From Fidelibacterota bacterium (GTDB lineage: Bacteria; Fidelibacterota; UBA2242; JAFGTP01): a DNA stretch of 64,000 bases. This document shows positions 48,869 through 58,600 of the stretch, piece after piece. Each line of letters opens with the position of its first letter. The first letter of the stretch is position 1. The translations under genes and the position numbers were made by a program. The DNA is taken from positions 124,001-188,000 of the forward strand of contig JAFGTP010000040.1 of the NCBI GenBank assembly GCA_016934035.1. Reading direction: 5' to 3'. Under the pieces are notes generated by a model. That model was not told where the DNA came from. It saw only the letters and a list, made by a program, of their open reading frames with translations, and ran no database searches.

Positions 48869-48954
48869 AGGTCGCAAAGTTCGCAGATAAGACGCAGAGT
48901 TTATAAACAAACTTTTTTCTGAATTACCTTTGCGTTCTCTTCTCACTTCGCGTT
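48869..48954. repeat. Imperfect inverted GCAAAG-rich intergenic repeat
   Basis: ggtcgcaaagttcgcagataagacgcagag (left) and ctttgcgttctcttctcacttcgcg (right, inverted). Confidence 0.55.
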
Positions 48955-48958
48955 GAAT

Positions 48959-49954
48959 TTAAAAGTCCTCAGAATTTTTTTTCATATAATCAAGCAATTC
49001 GTCGGCCTGTGTGAACGCCAGGGCTGTGTAAGTATCTGCTGCACCGTAATAAATGGCAATTTTTCCGGTATCGGCATCACAAATATTCGCACAAGGGAAC
49101 GCCACATTTGGCACAAAGCCCACGGTTTCATAGTCTTTTTCGGGTGTCAGCAGATAGTCCCTGGTTCGGTAAAGCACTTTTCCGGGATTATCGATGTCCA
49201 GGAGTACTGCACCAAAGCTGTAGACAAATCCATTACATGTGCCTGAAACGCCATGATAAAATAAAAGCCAGCCTTCGGTGGTTTCGATGGGGACCGGGCC
49301 GGCGCCGATTTTGGTGCCTTGCCACCACCCCTGGCCGCCTTTGCCCATCAGCCATTGATGATTACCCCAATGGACCATGTCCGGGCTTTCACTGATAAAT
49401 ATATCGCCAAAAGGAGTATGGCCGCTGTCGCTTGGGCGGCTCAGTAACAGGTATTTATCCTTAATTTTTCTCGGAAACAGCACACCATTACGGTTAAAAG
49501 GCATCAAGGGGTTCGGCAGGCGGACAAAGGTTTTGAAATCTTCGGTTTTGCCCAGTCCGATAGAGGCGCCGTGCATATCATCACACCAGGTGATATAATA
49601 TCTATTTTCAATTTCGACAAAGCGCGGATCATAGCCGTAACTGATGGGTTTTGGATTACCCTTTTCATCCACCCAGTTGATTGGGTCCGGACCAATTTCC
49701 CATTTCAGGGCATCTTTGCTGCGGCCGAAAAAAAGTGTTGCGCGGCCATTTTTCTGATCACCCCGAAAGACACCGGCAAATTCACCGTCCACCGGCAAAA
49801 CTGCGGAATTATAGATGCGGGCTGCTTTGGAAATCGGGTTCCATCCGATGATCGGGTTTTGGCTAAAGCGCCATACCGGTCCGGGGCAGCCGGCCGGTTT
49901 GGGTTCCCAGGGAATATTCGGAAGGGCCTTTCCGATAATTGTTTTTGTCATCAA
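48959..49954 (-). CDS. GH130-family beta-mannoside/mannooligosaccharide phosphorylase-like
   Basis: ARIYNSAVLPVDGEFAGVFRGDQKNGRATLFFGRSKDALKWEI; YGYDPRFVEIENRYYITWCDD; KIGAGPVPIETTEGWLLFYHGV. Confidence 0.9.
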   Translation of the reverse strand: MMTKTIIGKALPNIPWEPKPAGCPGPVWRFSQNPIIGWNPISKAARIYNSAVLPVDGEFAGVFRGDQKNGRATLFFGRSKDALKWEIGPDPINWVDEKGNPKPISYGYDPRFVEIENRYYITWCDDMHGASIGLGKTEDFKTFVRLPNPLMPFNRNGVLFPRKIKDKYLLLSRPSDSGHTPFGDIFISESPDMVHWGNHQWLMGKGGQGWWQGTKIGAGPVPIETTEGWLLFYHGVSGTCNGFVYSFGAVLLDIDNPGKVLYRTRDYLLTPEKDYETVGFVPNVAFPCANICDADTGKIAIYYGAADTYTALAFTQADELLDYMKKNSEDF

Positions 49955-49998
49955 TTGTTCCTATTCATTCAAAGTGTGATTTTTTATGGCTAAAAAAA

Positions 49999-51402
49999 TT
50001 ATGCAACGGCATTGTCAAGTTTACGGCGTTCTGCCAACTCAGCTTCAATAATTTCCACTTTTTTGTCATTCAGCGGATAAAAGAATATAATGACTGCTGA
50101 TAAAAGCCCAAAAGCAGCGGGGATAATGCTGAAAAGAGCGATCAGGCCTTTTAAACTGCTGGCGGTTTGGACCTGGTTGGGTTCAAAGCCCACTCCAGAC
50201 ATGAGTTTGAGCGCGACAAAAGCACCGATAGCCCAACCGATTTTTTGAGACATGGTGCTGGCTGAAAAGACCAGACCGGTGGCACGGCAGCCGTTTTTCC
50301 ATTCCGCATAATCAGCTGTATCAGCATACATGGCCCATAATAAAACGCTCATGGGGCCTCCGGTGATAGAGCCCAGAATTTGCATAAAATAGATTAGCCC
50401 CAGTTGTCCGGCGTCGAGGAAATAAAAACTGGCAGTACTAAGAATAGAAATGATAAAATAGACTAAAAATATTTTTTTCTTTCCAACTCTTCGGGCTATC
50501 CAGTTGATTATAAAAACACCCAGGAGAGAGGATATTTGACCGATGGTATTAAAGGCTGAAACCAGGGCTTCAAAACTGTAGGTTTTTCCACCGAGAAGGC
50601 TGACTTTTTGTTCACCGATAACATATTTAAAATAATGGGCTGTAACACTGCCACGAACGGCCACAAAAAGAATAAAGGTTAATGTTCCCAGCAGGAGAAT
50701 GACCCAGGGACCGTTGGTGACCAACTCTTTCAAGTCTTTGATCACTGAGGTTTTCTGTGATTTTGGTGGGTGGACCCGTTCCCTGGTTCCTTTAAAAGCA
50801 ATGAGAAAGAATATTACTGCTGCGATTCCATATATTACAAAAGACAATTGCCAGCCCCGGGCGTCATTGCCTTTTCCCAGGCCTTTTACCATGGGCAACA
50901 GGGTTGCGCTGACAATAATTCCGGCTGCATAGGCAAAGATAAATTTGATGGAAGATACCGAAGTCCGCTCGTTGGAATCGGCAGAAATTACTCCAAGAAG
51001 AGCAGTATAAGGTATGTTGATGGCCGTATAAAGCATCATAATGAGTATGAAAGTGGTGTAGGCCCAGATCATTTTTCCGGCCATGCTAAATTCTGGAACC
51101 GTAAATGTGAACACACCAACAACGGCAAAGGGAATGCAGAGCCAGAGCAGGTAGGGCCGGAATTTTCCCCATCGTGTGACGGTCCGGTCTGCAACAACGC
51201 CCATCATCGGGTCATTGATGCCATCCCAAATTCGGCTGACTAAAAACATGGTTGCTGCCGCACTGGCGGGAATCAGAAATACGTCGGTGTAAAAAAAGGT
51301 AAAATACATCATGAAGGTTTGCCAGTAGAGCACTGAAGCCAGGTCACCAAATCCATAAGATAGTTTTTCAGTTAATTTTAATTTTTGCGTGTTGTTTTCC
51401 AT
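49999..51402 (-). CDS. GPH/MFS-family sugar:cation symporter
   Basis: KLSYGFGDLASVLYWQTFMMYFTFFYTDVF, RIWDGINDPMMGVVADRTVTRWGKFRPYLLW. Confidence 0.93.
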   Translation of the reverse strand: MENNTQKLKLTEKLSYGFGDLASVLYWQTFMMYFTFFYTDVFLIPASAAATMFLVSRIWDGINDPMMGVVADRTVTRWGKFRPYLLWLCIPFAVVGVFTFTVPEFSMAGKMIWAYTTFILIMMLYTAINIPYTALLGVISADSNERTSVSSIKFIFAYAAGIIVSATLLPMVKGLGKGNDARGWQLSFVIYGIAAVIFFLIAFKGTRERVHPPKSQKTSVIKDLKELVTNGPWVILLLGTLTFILFVAVRGSVTAHYFKYVIGEQKVSLLGGKTYSFEALVSAFNTIGQISSLLGVFIINWIARRVGKKKIFLVYFIISILSTASFYFLDAGQLGLIYFMQILGSITGGPMSVLLWAMYADTADYAEWKNGCRATGLVFSASTMSQKIGWAIGAFVALKLMSGVGFEPNQVQTASSLKGLIALFSIIPAAFGLLSAVIIFFYPLNDKKVEIIEAELAERRKLDNAVA

Positions 51403-51415
51403 TTTTATAATCCCC

Positions 51416-52420
51416 TTATGTTGATTGCCTCTTGATGAGTTCCGTTGGTATAATTTTATGTATGATTGTTTGTTTATTATTTTTAATGCTGTCTAACAGC
51501 AGTTCAGCCGCAACTTTGCCAATATCGTAAGCCGATTGATTGACTGTTGTCAAAGAGGGTTCGATCATGGCGCCGGTGGGATTGTTGCTAAAGCCGGCCA
51601 GGGCAATATCATCGGGAATTTTCAAACCGGTTTTTTTGATTTCCTGAAAGGCGCCAAAGGCCACCGGGTCGGTAACTGCAAAAATGGCATCCGGTTTAAC
51701 CTTGCATCTCTTATATAATGTTAAAAAACCGACCTTGCCGTCTTCTTCATTTAGGCCATTTTCAACGACCAATTCCGGGTCAAAGGGAACTTTGTTGTAT
51801 TCAAGAGCTGCCTTGTAACCTAAAAATCGCTGCTGGGCTATTTGCAGATTTGAAAACCCTGCCAGATGAGCAATACGCCTGTAACCTTTTTCCACCAAAA
51901 ATTGGACTAAATCAAAAGCGGCCTGGTAATCATTGGTAGAGACGCTGGAAGCCGGTATTACAGAACAGATTCGGTCAAAGAAAACCAGAGGTATTTTGTT
52001 ATCAAGGACCTGTAAAAAATGGTCAAAGTGTTTTGTTCTTTCGGAAATGGAAACCATTAATCCGGCAATTCTTTGCTGAATCAGGGTTTCAACATTACGA
52101 ACCTCGTTTTCATAATTTTCATTGGACTGGCAGATGAGGATGTTGTATCGGGCTTTTTCCATGACGTCGGAAATGCCGGCCATAATCTCGGCAAAGAAAA
52201 CATGCCTTACCTGAGGTACCAGAACACCGATAATATTGGATTGACCTCGCTGTAAACTCTGGGCGATAATATTGGGCCTGTATTTCAGTTCCCTGGCGGT
52301 TTTTCTGACAATTTCTCTGGTCCTGACGCTGACCTCGGGGTGATCGCTCAGGGCCCTGGAAACGGTTGATGTCGATAAATTGAGTTTATTAGCGATGTCT
52401 GTGATGGTGATTTTCGACAA
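51416..52420 (-). CDS. LacI-family transcriptional regulator
   Basis: ITITDIANKLNLSTSTVSRALSDHPEVSVRTREIVRKTARELKYRPN; periplasmic-binding-like core. Confidence 0.97.
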   Translation of the reverse strand: MSKITITDIANKLNLSTSTVSRALSDHPEVSVRTREIVRKTARELKYRPNIIAQSLQRGQSNIIGVLVPQVRHVFFAEIMAGISDVMEKARYNILICQSNENYENEVRNVETLIQQRIAGLMVSISERTKHFDHFLQVLDNKIPLVFFDRICSVIPASSVSTNDYQAAFDLVQFLVEKGYRRIAHLAGFSNLQIAQQRFLGYKAALEYNKVPFDPELVVENGLNEEDGKVGFLTLYKRCKVKPDAIFAVTDPVAFGAFQEIKKTGLKIPDDIALAGFSNNPTGAMIEPSLTTVNQSAYDIGKVAAELLLDSIKNNKQTIIHKIIPTELIKRQST

Positions 52421-52458
52421 GTTTAAAATTCCTTTATTTTTGCGGCGACAAACAGTTT

Positions 52459-52474
52459 TCGGGAACGTTTGCGA
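52459..52474. promoter_or_regulatory. Candidate LacI-family operator
   Basis: TCGGGAACGTTTGCGA = TCG-nn-AACGTT-nn-CGA interrupted palindrome 39 bp upstream of lacI-like start. Confidence 0.55.
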
Positions 52475-52656
52475 TGTATAAAATAAAACTTTTTATCGGG
52501 TTTTGCACGAAAAATTTTTATAGGATTTTTTCCTGATCTGAAAAAATTTTGACAAAGTTTCTACCAATTTTTGATATCTGAAAGGGCCCAAAACAATTGT
52601 CCGGCGGCTATTCGATAATCAATCTTTTTGAAGGGTTTTGGGCCTGTCGATCTTAT

Positions 52657-53622
52657 TTATGGATTATAAACCCTGAATTTTTCGCGATTTAATTTTCCTG
52701 ATTCCTTGAGGTCTTCCTCATTCCAGTTACCGTCGGAAGCTGAGCTGGGATAGAGTACAGAACAGCTTTCATCTTTGTCCGCTAGAGACCATGTGACCCA
52801 GCTGATTTTGTGTTTTTCCATCCAGTCGATCCAGGCATCAAATTCAGCAAAGTCCAGAGGGCCATCACCCGAGGCTTCCATACTGGCGCATTCCGATACA
52901 AAAAGTGGCAGACCTTTGGCCAGGGCATAGTCCCCACGCTCCCGCAACCATTGTTTATGAGTGCGGGCATAAAAGTGCAGACTGTACATGATATTGTCAA
53001 ATCCTGTGAGCGGGTCATCAGCCGCAAGATGAACATCCTGGTCCCAGTGGGGACTGCCTACCAGAATGATATTATCCGGATCAAACTGCCGGATTGCTTG
53101 AATAATTTCCATGGAATAGGCTTTCACTTCTTCCCAGGAATTGTGAACCGGTTCATTAAAAATCTCGTAGATGATGTGGGGGTGGTGACCATATTTTTTT
53201 GCCATTTTGGAGAAAAAATCAACAGCTTCTTCCCTGAATATCTGATGAGAATGCCAATCAATGATGACATAAATATCCTCATTGATTGCCCCATTGATGA
53301 CAGCCTCAATTTTTTCAAGGCTAAAATCAGGATTTTGAAAATAGGCGTTTTCGCTATTGACACCGACGCCCAGGGCTGTTCTGACGACAGTCACCTTCCA
53401 GTCTTCTTTCAGCCATTTTACTGTGCCTTCATTATAAAATCGAGGCCACCAGTTGTGCCATCCATAACTCAAACCACGCAGAACTATCGGGTCGCCTGTT
53501 CTGTTGACGAGCTGAACCCCTTTGACCTGCAATTGTCCATTGGTCTCAACAAAACCTTTTTCACAAGATGTTAGAGATAACACTATAATCATAGTGGATA
53601 TCAATATTTTGGTTTTCATCAT
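52657..53622 (-). CDS. GH5-family endoglucanase-like lipoprotein
   Basis: LSLTSCEKG lipobox; GLSYGWHNWWPRFYNEGTVKWLKEDWKVTVVRTALGV, HIIYEIFNEPVHNSW, LFVSECASMEASG. Confidence 0.92.
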   Translation of the reverse strand: MMKTKILISTMIIVLSLTSCEKGFVETNGQLQVKGVQLVNRTGDPIVLRGLSYGWHNWWPRFYNEGTVKWLKEDWKVTVVRTALGVGVNSENAYFQNPDFSLEKIEAVINGAINEDIYVIIDWHSHQIFREEAVDFFSKMAKKYGHHPHIIYEIFNEPVHNSWEEVKAYSMEIIQAIRQFDPDNIILVGSPHWDQDVHLAADDPLTGFDNIMYSLHFYARTHKQWLRERGDYALAKGLPLFVSECASMEASGDGPLDFAEFDAWIDWMEKHKISWVTWSLADKDESCSVLYPSSASDGNWNEEDLKESGKLNREKFRVYNP

Positions 53623-53645
53623 GTTTGCTCTCCTGTTTTAATGGG

Positions 53646-55529
53646 CTAATATCCTTCACCGATAATTTTGTCGAACCAGTTCTTTTTGAGAAAAACCGAA
53701 GTCAATCCAATAATTACCAGGCAAATGATGAAATAAATCCATTGCAGCGTTACCAGGTAAAGAGGCATGGCCACCAAGGCTGTCTGCCAAATAATCCCGA
53801 CAAATATATTGACCATGTCCCGTTTAAAGTGACTGTCATTGACAAATCCAGGATTTTCTGCCAGGACCAGGTCGTGGACCGGTTTCCAGAATCCCCAGGG
53901 GCGCACTGATTTATAGAAACTTTTCAGCGTTTCCTGATCAGCAGGCGGGGTCATTTTTGTGGCAATAATACAACCAATTATGGATATGATCAGTGTGATT
54001 GGAAAATAATACAGCTGATAGGCACCGGGAATAATTTTGGCAAAAATCAGGGCTGGAACCAATCCGAAAACCATTCCCCAGAAATAACCGTGGCCGTTGA
54101 AGCGCCACCAGTACCATTTCAAAATATTGGAGGCCATGTAAGCGCCCCAAAGCCCGCTGACAATCCATTTCAAAACAGAGTCAATATTTTGGGCCATGAC
54201 CCCTAGGACCATGGATATGGCCACGAGGATGATTCCGAACAATTGGCTCATTCTGGCGATTTGTTTGCCGCTGGATTTTGGATTAATATATTTCAGATAA
54301 ATATCATTGACGATATAGGCCTGGCCGGCATTGAGTGTACCGGAAAAGGTTGAGACAAAAGCGGCAGATAGGCCAGCTATCATGAGGCCCAGTAAACCGA
54401 CCGGAACAAATTCATTCATGGCTGAGGGCAGAATCTGCTCGAAATCGATTTTTCCGCCAACAATCAGGTTCATTCGATCATAGAATAACAGGCCTAAAAC
54501 AATAAAACCGGCGATCATCATATAGCGAAAAGGCATTAAAATGACGGAAACGGAACCGCTCATCATGGCAGCTTCTTTGGGGTTTCTGGCCGAAAGGATT
54601 TTCTGCATATCGTAATTGGGTGCAGGCCCGGCAAGGGATACCAGCAGGCCTTTGAATACCATCATCATCATAAAAACAGCAAAGAGCGAGTAGCCGTCGG
54701 ATTCAATGACAGCATTGACCTCATTGATAATATGAGTCCAGTCAAGATTGAGGCGAATGCCAGCAAAAGGATTGAGCCAGCCATCGGGAACATTGAGGTG
54801 CCCCACTGAACTTAATTTGACCATGGCAATAATGCCGACAACGATCGCAGAAATTGTAATGATAGCGTACTGTATGACATCGGCCCATACAATACCGGAC
54901 ATCCCGCCGACCAAACTGTAGACAGTGGCAATTAGAGTAAAAACAACGCCATAGACATGCGGGATATATTCCGCAGGAATGATATTGGGATCAAAATGAA
55001 AGAGGTTTGCCAGAAAATCCCAGGGCAGGAATATCATGAGAAATTTTCCCAGGCCGATAAAGCCGTAAGCCAAAAATCCCAGGCAACTGATCAATGCGAA
55101 GATGACAACAATGATGTGAGAGAGTTTTGTGCCCTGACTATCGCCGAACCGGGTCTTGAGCCATTCGGCGCCGGTGGTCACACCGGATCGTCTCAGCCAC
55201 ATGGATAAATAGACCATCAGAAAAATCTGGTTGAAAACAGGCCAGAGCCAGGGTATCCAGATGGATTTTAATCCGTAAATGAAACCGATGGTGACCAGCC
55301 ACATGGTCCCGGAAATGTCCAGCATACCGGATGCATTGGAAAGTCCCAGCATGTACCAGGGTAGCCGATTGCCACCCAGCAGGTACTCTTTTTCCCCCTG
55401 CTCTGCCCGTTTTTTCATCATAAAGCCAATGACTGTAATGGTGGCGATATAAAGCAGAATGATAAGAAAATCAATCAGTTGCAATTTCATTTGGTACTCC
55501 TCAATGTTAATTTTCCCTCTTATTCTCAA
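53646..55529 (-). CDS. Sodium:solute symporter (SSS) family transporter
   Basis: LLGGNRLPWYMLGLSNASGMLDISGTMW; ~13 TMs; ATVYSLVGGMSGIVWADVIQYAI. Confidence 0.93.
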   Translation of the reverse strand: MRIRGKINIEEYQMKLQLIDFLIILLYIATITVIGFMMKKRAEQGEKEYLLGGNRLPWYMLGLSNASGMLDISGTMWLVTIGFIYGLKSIWIPWLWPVFNQIFLMVYLSMWLRRSGVTTGAEWLKTRFGDSQGTKLSHIIVVIFALISCLGFLAYGFIGLGKFLMIFLPWDFLANLFHFDPNIIPAEYIPHVYGVVFTLIATVYSLVGGMSGIVWADVIQYAIITISAIVVGIIAMVKLSSVGHLNVPDGWLNPFAGIRLNLDWTHIINEVNAVIESDGYSLFAVFMMMMVFKGLLVSLAGPAPNYDMQKILSARNPKEAAMMSGSVSVILMPFRYMMIAGFIVLGLLFYDRMNLIVGGKIDFEQILPSAMNEFVPVGLLGLMIAGLSAAFVSTFSGTLNAGQAYIVNDIYLKYINPKSSGKQIARMSQLFGIILVAISMVLGVMAQNIDSVLKWIVSGLWGAYMASNILKWYWWRFNGHGYFWGMVFGLVPALIFAKIIPGAYQLYYFPITLIISIIGCIIATKMTPPADQETLKSFYKSVRPWGFWKPVHDLVLAENPGFVNDSHFKRDMVNIFVGIIWQTALVAMPLYLVTLQWIYFIICLVIIGLTSVFLKKNWFDKIIGEGY

Positions 55530-55618
55530 GAATTTTGACTAATCTAATGATAAGAAAAATTAAATGAAATAAAAATAAAGAATTGTACATAACAGTTGAA
55601 AATTCCAGAGGAGATATA

Positions 55619-55804
55619 ATGGATTTTACCAATCCTCATATTGGATATCTGAAAAAATCTGGGCGGTATCAAAATGTACTGGAAGGGGCTATTGAAAGGA
55701 TCACAAAAAGAAATTTTTTTAAATTAAAAATTCAAATAAGCTTGTTTGGGGGAAGATTTGTAATCAGAATGACTTATTGGGAAATTTCTTTTGTGAAATT
55801 TTAA
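55619..55804 (+). CDS. Possible 61-aa small ORF
   Basis: ATG 55619 preceded by AGAGGAG; MDFTNPHIGYLKKSGRYQNVLEGAIERITKRNFFKLKIQISLFGGRFVIRMTYWEISFVKF. Confidence 0.25.
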   Translation: MDFTNPHIGYLKKSGRYQNVLEGAIERITKRNFFKLKIQISLFGGRFVIRMTYWEISFVKF

Positions 55805-55805
55805 A

Positions 55806-55848
55806 CCACAGCTGCGCTTCCAATAAAGTTGTGAAAACGCAGCTGTGG
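55806..55848 (-). terminator. Terminator-type hairpin for 55856 gene
   Basis: CCACAGCTGCG...CGCAGCTGTGG, 11-bp perfect stem; minus strand continues TTTAAAATTT. Confidence 0.65.
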
Positions 55849-55855
55849 GTCAGGA

Positions 55856-56227
55856 CTATACACCAACCGGTTTTTTTACAACCATGTAAATTTTTTTGAC
55901 AGGATCAAAGTGATAATAGGTATTTCTGTAATGGAAATATTTCCGGCCGTTAATGTGTAAAACAATATGATCGGCTGGTAAATTACTGATACAGAGACCT
56001 ATGGGTGCTGATATTACTTTAAAGCCGCTGACACCTTTTCGGTAAAAAAGGCCATTGTGGAAATATATCTTGCTGCTGCCGTGGATCAGGGTCTTGTACC
56101 CGGATGGCAGGGTGCGAATGCGTACCACTTTGGCATGGGGCCCGAAATAGGCCAAGGATTCGGACGGAATACTCATTATTACAAAAGAAAAAACAAGGAC
56201 AATGAGAAATTTTTTTGATTTAACCAT
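55856..56227 (-). CDS. Small exported protein, DUF6515-like
   Basis: Signal peptide; YFGPHAKVVRIRTLPSGYKTLIHGSSKIYFHNGLFYRKGVSGFKVISAPIG. Confidence 0.65.
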   Translation of the reverse strand: MVKSKKFLIVLVFSFVIMSIPSESLAYFGPHAKVVRIRTLPSGYKTLIHGSSKIYFHNGLFYRKGVSGFKVISAPIGLCISNLPADHIVLHINGRKYFHYRNTYYHFDPVKKIYMVVKKPVGV

Positions 56228-56359
56228 GATAACATCTCCCTAAATAATTAAACATTTCAAAATTCTTTACTGAGACAGCCAAAGTTTTTCAATGTTAAAG
56301 GGAAAAATGCAAGGTTAAATGAACTTGTGACAGAGCTCACAAATTTAACACGGATAAGT

Positions 56360-56803
56360 TTATTTCGCTTCCTCGTACATTCGATAGTGAGTTTCTGACA
56401 TCCCCAGTTTTTCATAGGTTTTCCGGGCGATGAAATTTTCTTTTTCCACATAGAGCCGAAAGCCGCAGACCTTCTCCGATTCTGATAATTTTTTGACGTG
56501 ATGATAAAGAGAGGAATACACCCCCTGGCGGCGGAATTCTTTTTCAACATAAACTGACTGTATCCACCAGAAAAAGCCATTGCGCCAATCGCTCCATTCA
56601 GTGGTGACCATCAGTGAACCGGCGATTTTACCATCAATTTCAGCCATCAGGTAGAATCCCAGGCATGGATTTTGGATCATCGTTTCAACCCCTTTGGTGA
56701 TGATTTCTTTGTGAAGTGATTTGTTTTCTGTTTCCAGTGCCATATTGATGTTGAAGCGGGCAATGGTGTCAATGTCTTTTTCATTTGCTTTTCTAATTTC
56801 CAT
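56360..56803 (-). CDS. GNAT-family N-acetyltransferase
   Basis: WIQSVYVEKEFRRQGVYSSLYHHVKKLSESEKVCGFRLYVEKENFIARKTYEKLGM. Confidence 0.92.
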   Translation of the reverse strand: MEIRKANEKDIDTIARFNINMALETENKSLHKEIITKGVETMIQNPCLGFYLMAEIDGKIAGSLMVTTEWSDWRNGFFWWIQSVYVEKEFRRQGVYSSLYHHVKKLSESEKVCGFRLYVEKENFIARKTYEKLGMSETHYRMYEEAK

Positions 56804-56913
56804 ATTAATCGACCTTTTTGTTTTATTATGACTTGATTTTGTGTTATTTTACTGTTAATTCGATTAAACAACAATCAAATATAATTGCTTCAAATTTTAA
56901 AAAGGAACATCAA

Positions 56914-58203
56914 ATGAAAAAGTTTTTAGTTTTAATTTTTTTAACGATAATCCTGACAGGGTGTCAGTCAAAATACGCCGGTGTCCCCAGGTTCTATGAA
57001 AAACTATTGGATCGGGCCTTTGTCAAGGCAGGTGAGAATGCCTCGGAAATGATGACTGCCCTGGCGCAGACGCCCATGGAACAAAAGGAAGCAATGGCCT
57101 TTCTCATCAGTTATATGCCGGAGATGGATTTAAAGAGTTTGCCTGCTGATTTTTTATTGGAAAACGTGGAATACGCCTATAGAGCACGTGCGAAATTTCC
57201 CTGGTGTGCCGCTTTGCCGGATTCTGTTTTTTTCAATGAAGTTTTGCCTTATGCCAATATATCGGAAGAACGGGAGATGTGGCGAAAGGACTTTTACAAC
57301 CGGTTCTCCAAATATGTGGAAAATACCGATGATATGCTGAAAGCAATTTTTATCATTGCCGATACAATCAACGAAGAAACCGGTGTGGAGTACAACACAA
57401 AACGTTCCCGTGTGGACATCAGTCCGCTAAAAGCCATTGAAGAAAAAATGGCCACCTGCACAGGCTTGTCCATCTTGCTGACAGATGTTTACCGTTCTGT
57501 TGGTATTCCTTCCCGTCTTGCCGGAACGCCGATGTGGACCAACTATAAAGGAAACCATACCTGGAGTGAAGTGCTGGTGAATGGCCAATGGCATTTCATC
57601 GAATATTACCCCGACACACTGGACCGGTCTTGGTTCAATGCTGATGCCGGCAAAGCTGATCCCGACAATCCATTGCATTGGATTTACGCCGTGTCCTATA
57701 AACCAACAGGAGAATTTTATTACGCCAGTGGCCTGTCAAACTATCTGGTGGGCAAAATTGATAAAGAGCTTCTTCCTGAAAGACTGCGAAAATATTATGA
57801 TCAGGAAAAACACGATCTGGTGAAATATGAAAAACCCTATGTTCACGGTGTGAATGTCACTCAGCGATATATTGATATTTATAAAAAGGATATGGAAAAA
57901 ATGGCCCTTGCCAATGATGAACTATGGGCTGGTTTTGTTGTTTTGAAAAATAAAAATGATCAATCAAGTCATTCCAGAATTAAATGCCGGGTGGAAGTCT
58001 ACCTGAACGATGAAATGGTCAATTTTGGTTATTCACCGAAAGAAACCGATGACCTGAACCAATTTCTGAAATTAAAACTGAAAAAGAACACCGATTATAA
58101 AATTATTGTGAAAAATGGCGAGCTGGAAAAGGACCATGTTACCGGTATTTCAACCCAGGAACCGGACGACCAGGAATTTAAAATCTTTTTAGGGTTGGAA
58201 TAG
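56914..58203 (+). CDS. Transglutaminase-like-domain lipoprotein
   Basis: MKKFLVLIFLTIILTGCQS lipobox; MATCTGLSILLTDVYRSVGIPSRLAGTPMWTNYKGNHTWSEVLVNGQWHFIEYYPDTLDRSW. Confidence 0.88.
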   Translation: MKKFLVLIFLTIILTGCQSKYAGVPRFYEKLLDRAFVKAGENASEMMTALAQTPMEQKEAMAFLISYMPEMDLKSLPADFLLENVEYAYRARAKFPWCAALPDSVFFNEVLPYANISEEREMWRKDFYNRFSKYVENTDDMLKAIFIIADTINEETGVEYNTKRSRVDISPLKAIEEKMATCTGLSILLTDVYRSVGIPSRLAGTPMWTNYKGNHTWSEVLVNGQWHFIEYYPDTLDRSWFNADAGKADPDNPLHWIYAVSYKPTGEFYYASGLSNYLVGKIDKELLPERLRKYYDQEKHDLVKYEKPYVHGVNVTQRYIDIYKKDMEKMALANDELWAGFVVLKNKNDQSSHSRIKCRVEVYLNDEMVNFGYSPKETDDLNQFLKLKLKKNTDYKIIVKNGELEKDHVTGISTQEPDDQEFKIFLGLE

Positions 58204-58600
58204 TACAGGGGCCCTTTTGGATCATCGAAACAGGATGAAATCCCTGTGGCCCATTTTTCTTTTTGGCTGGGGCCAGGCAATGTAAACTCAACAATCTTAG
58301 AATTTGATTTGGGATAATTTAAATTTTTCTATCCTAACATTTTTTTGTTCACGCTTAATTCCATAAAAAATAAGTTTTTTTTAAAATCCTCAGGGCTTAT
58401 TTTTCCACTGGTAAAAAAAAGATTTGAATGAAAAACAAAATTCAAAATAATCAGATGAGGTACTCTGGCCGGACGACAAATGTTCTTCGGTCGTTTATCT
58501 GCGCCTGCTGATATTCTAAACAATATTCCCAATCGATATATTCTAAAGTCCCTGGATTTAATTCTGAGGCAAATTTTTATTTAAAAAAAGGAGAAAACCT

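Noticed and set aside
58204-58290. Possible terminator after the transglutaminase-like gene
   Set aside because: Stem ACAGGG/CCCTGT is short with a long loop; T-tract interrupted. Not strong enough to list.
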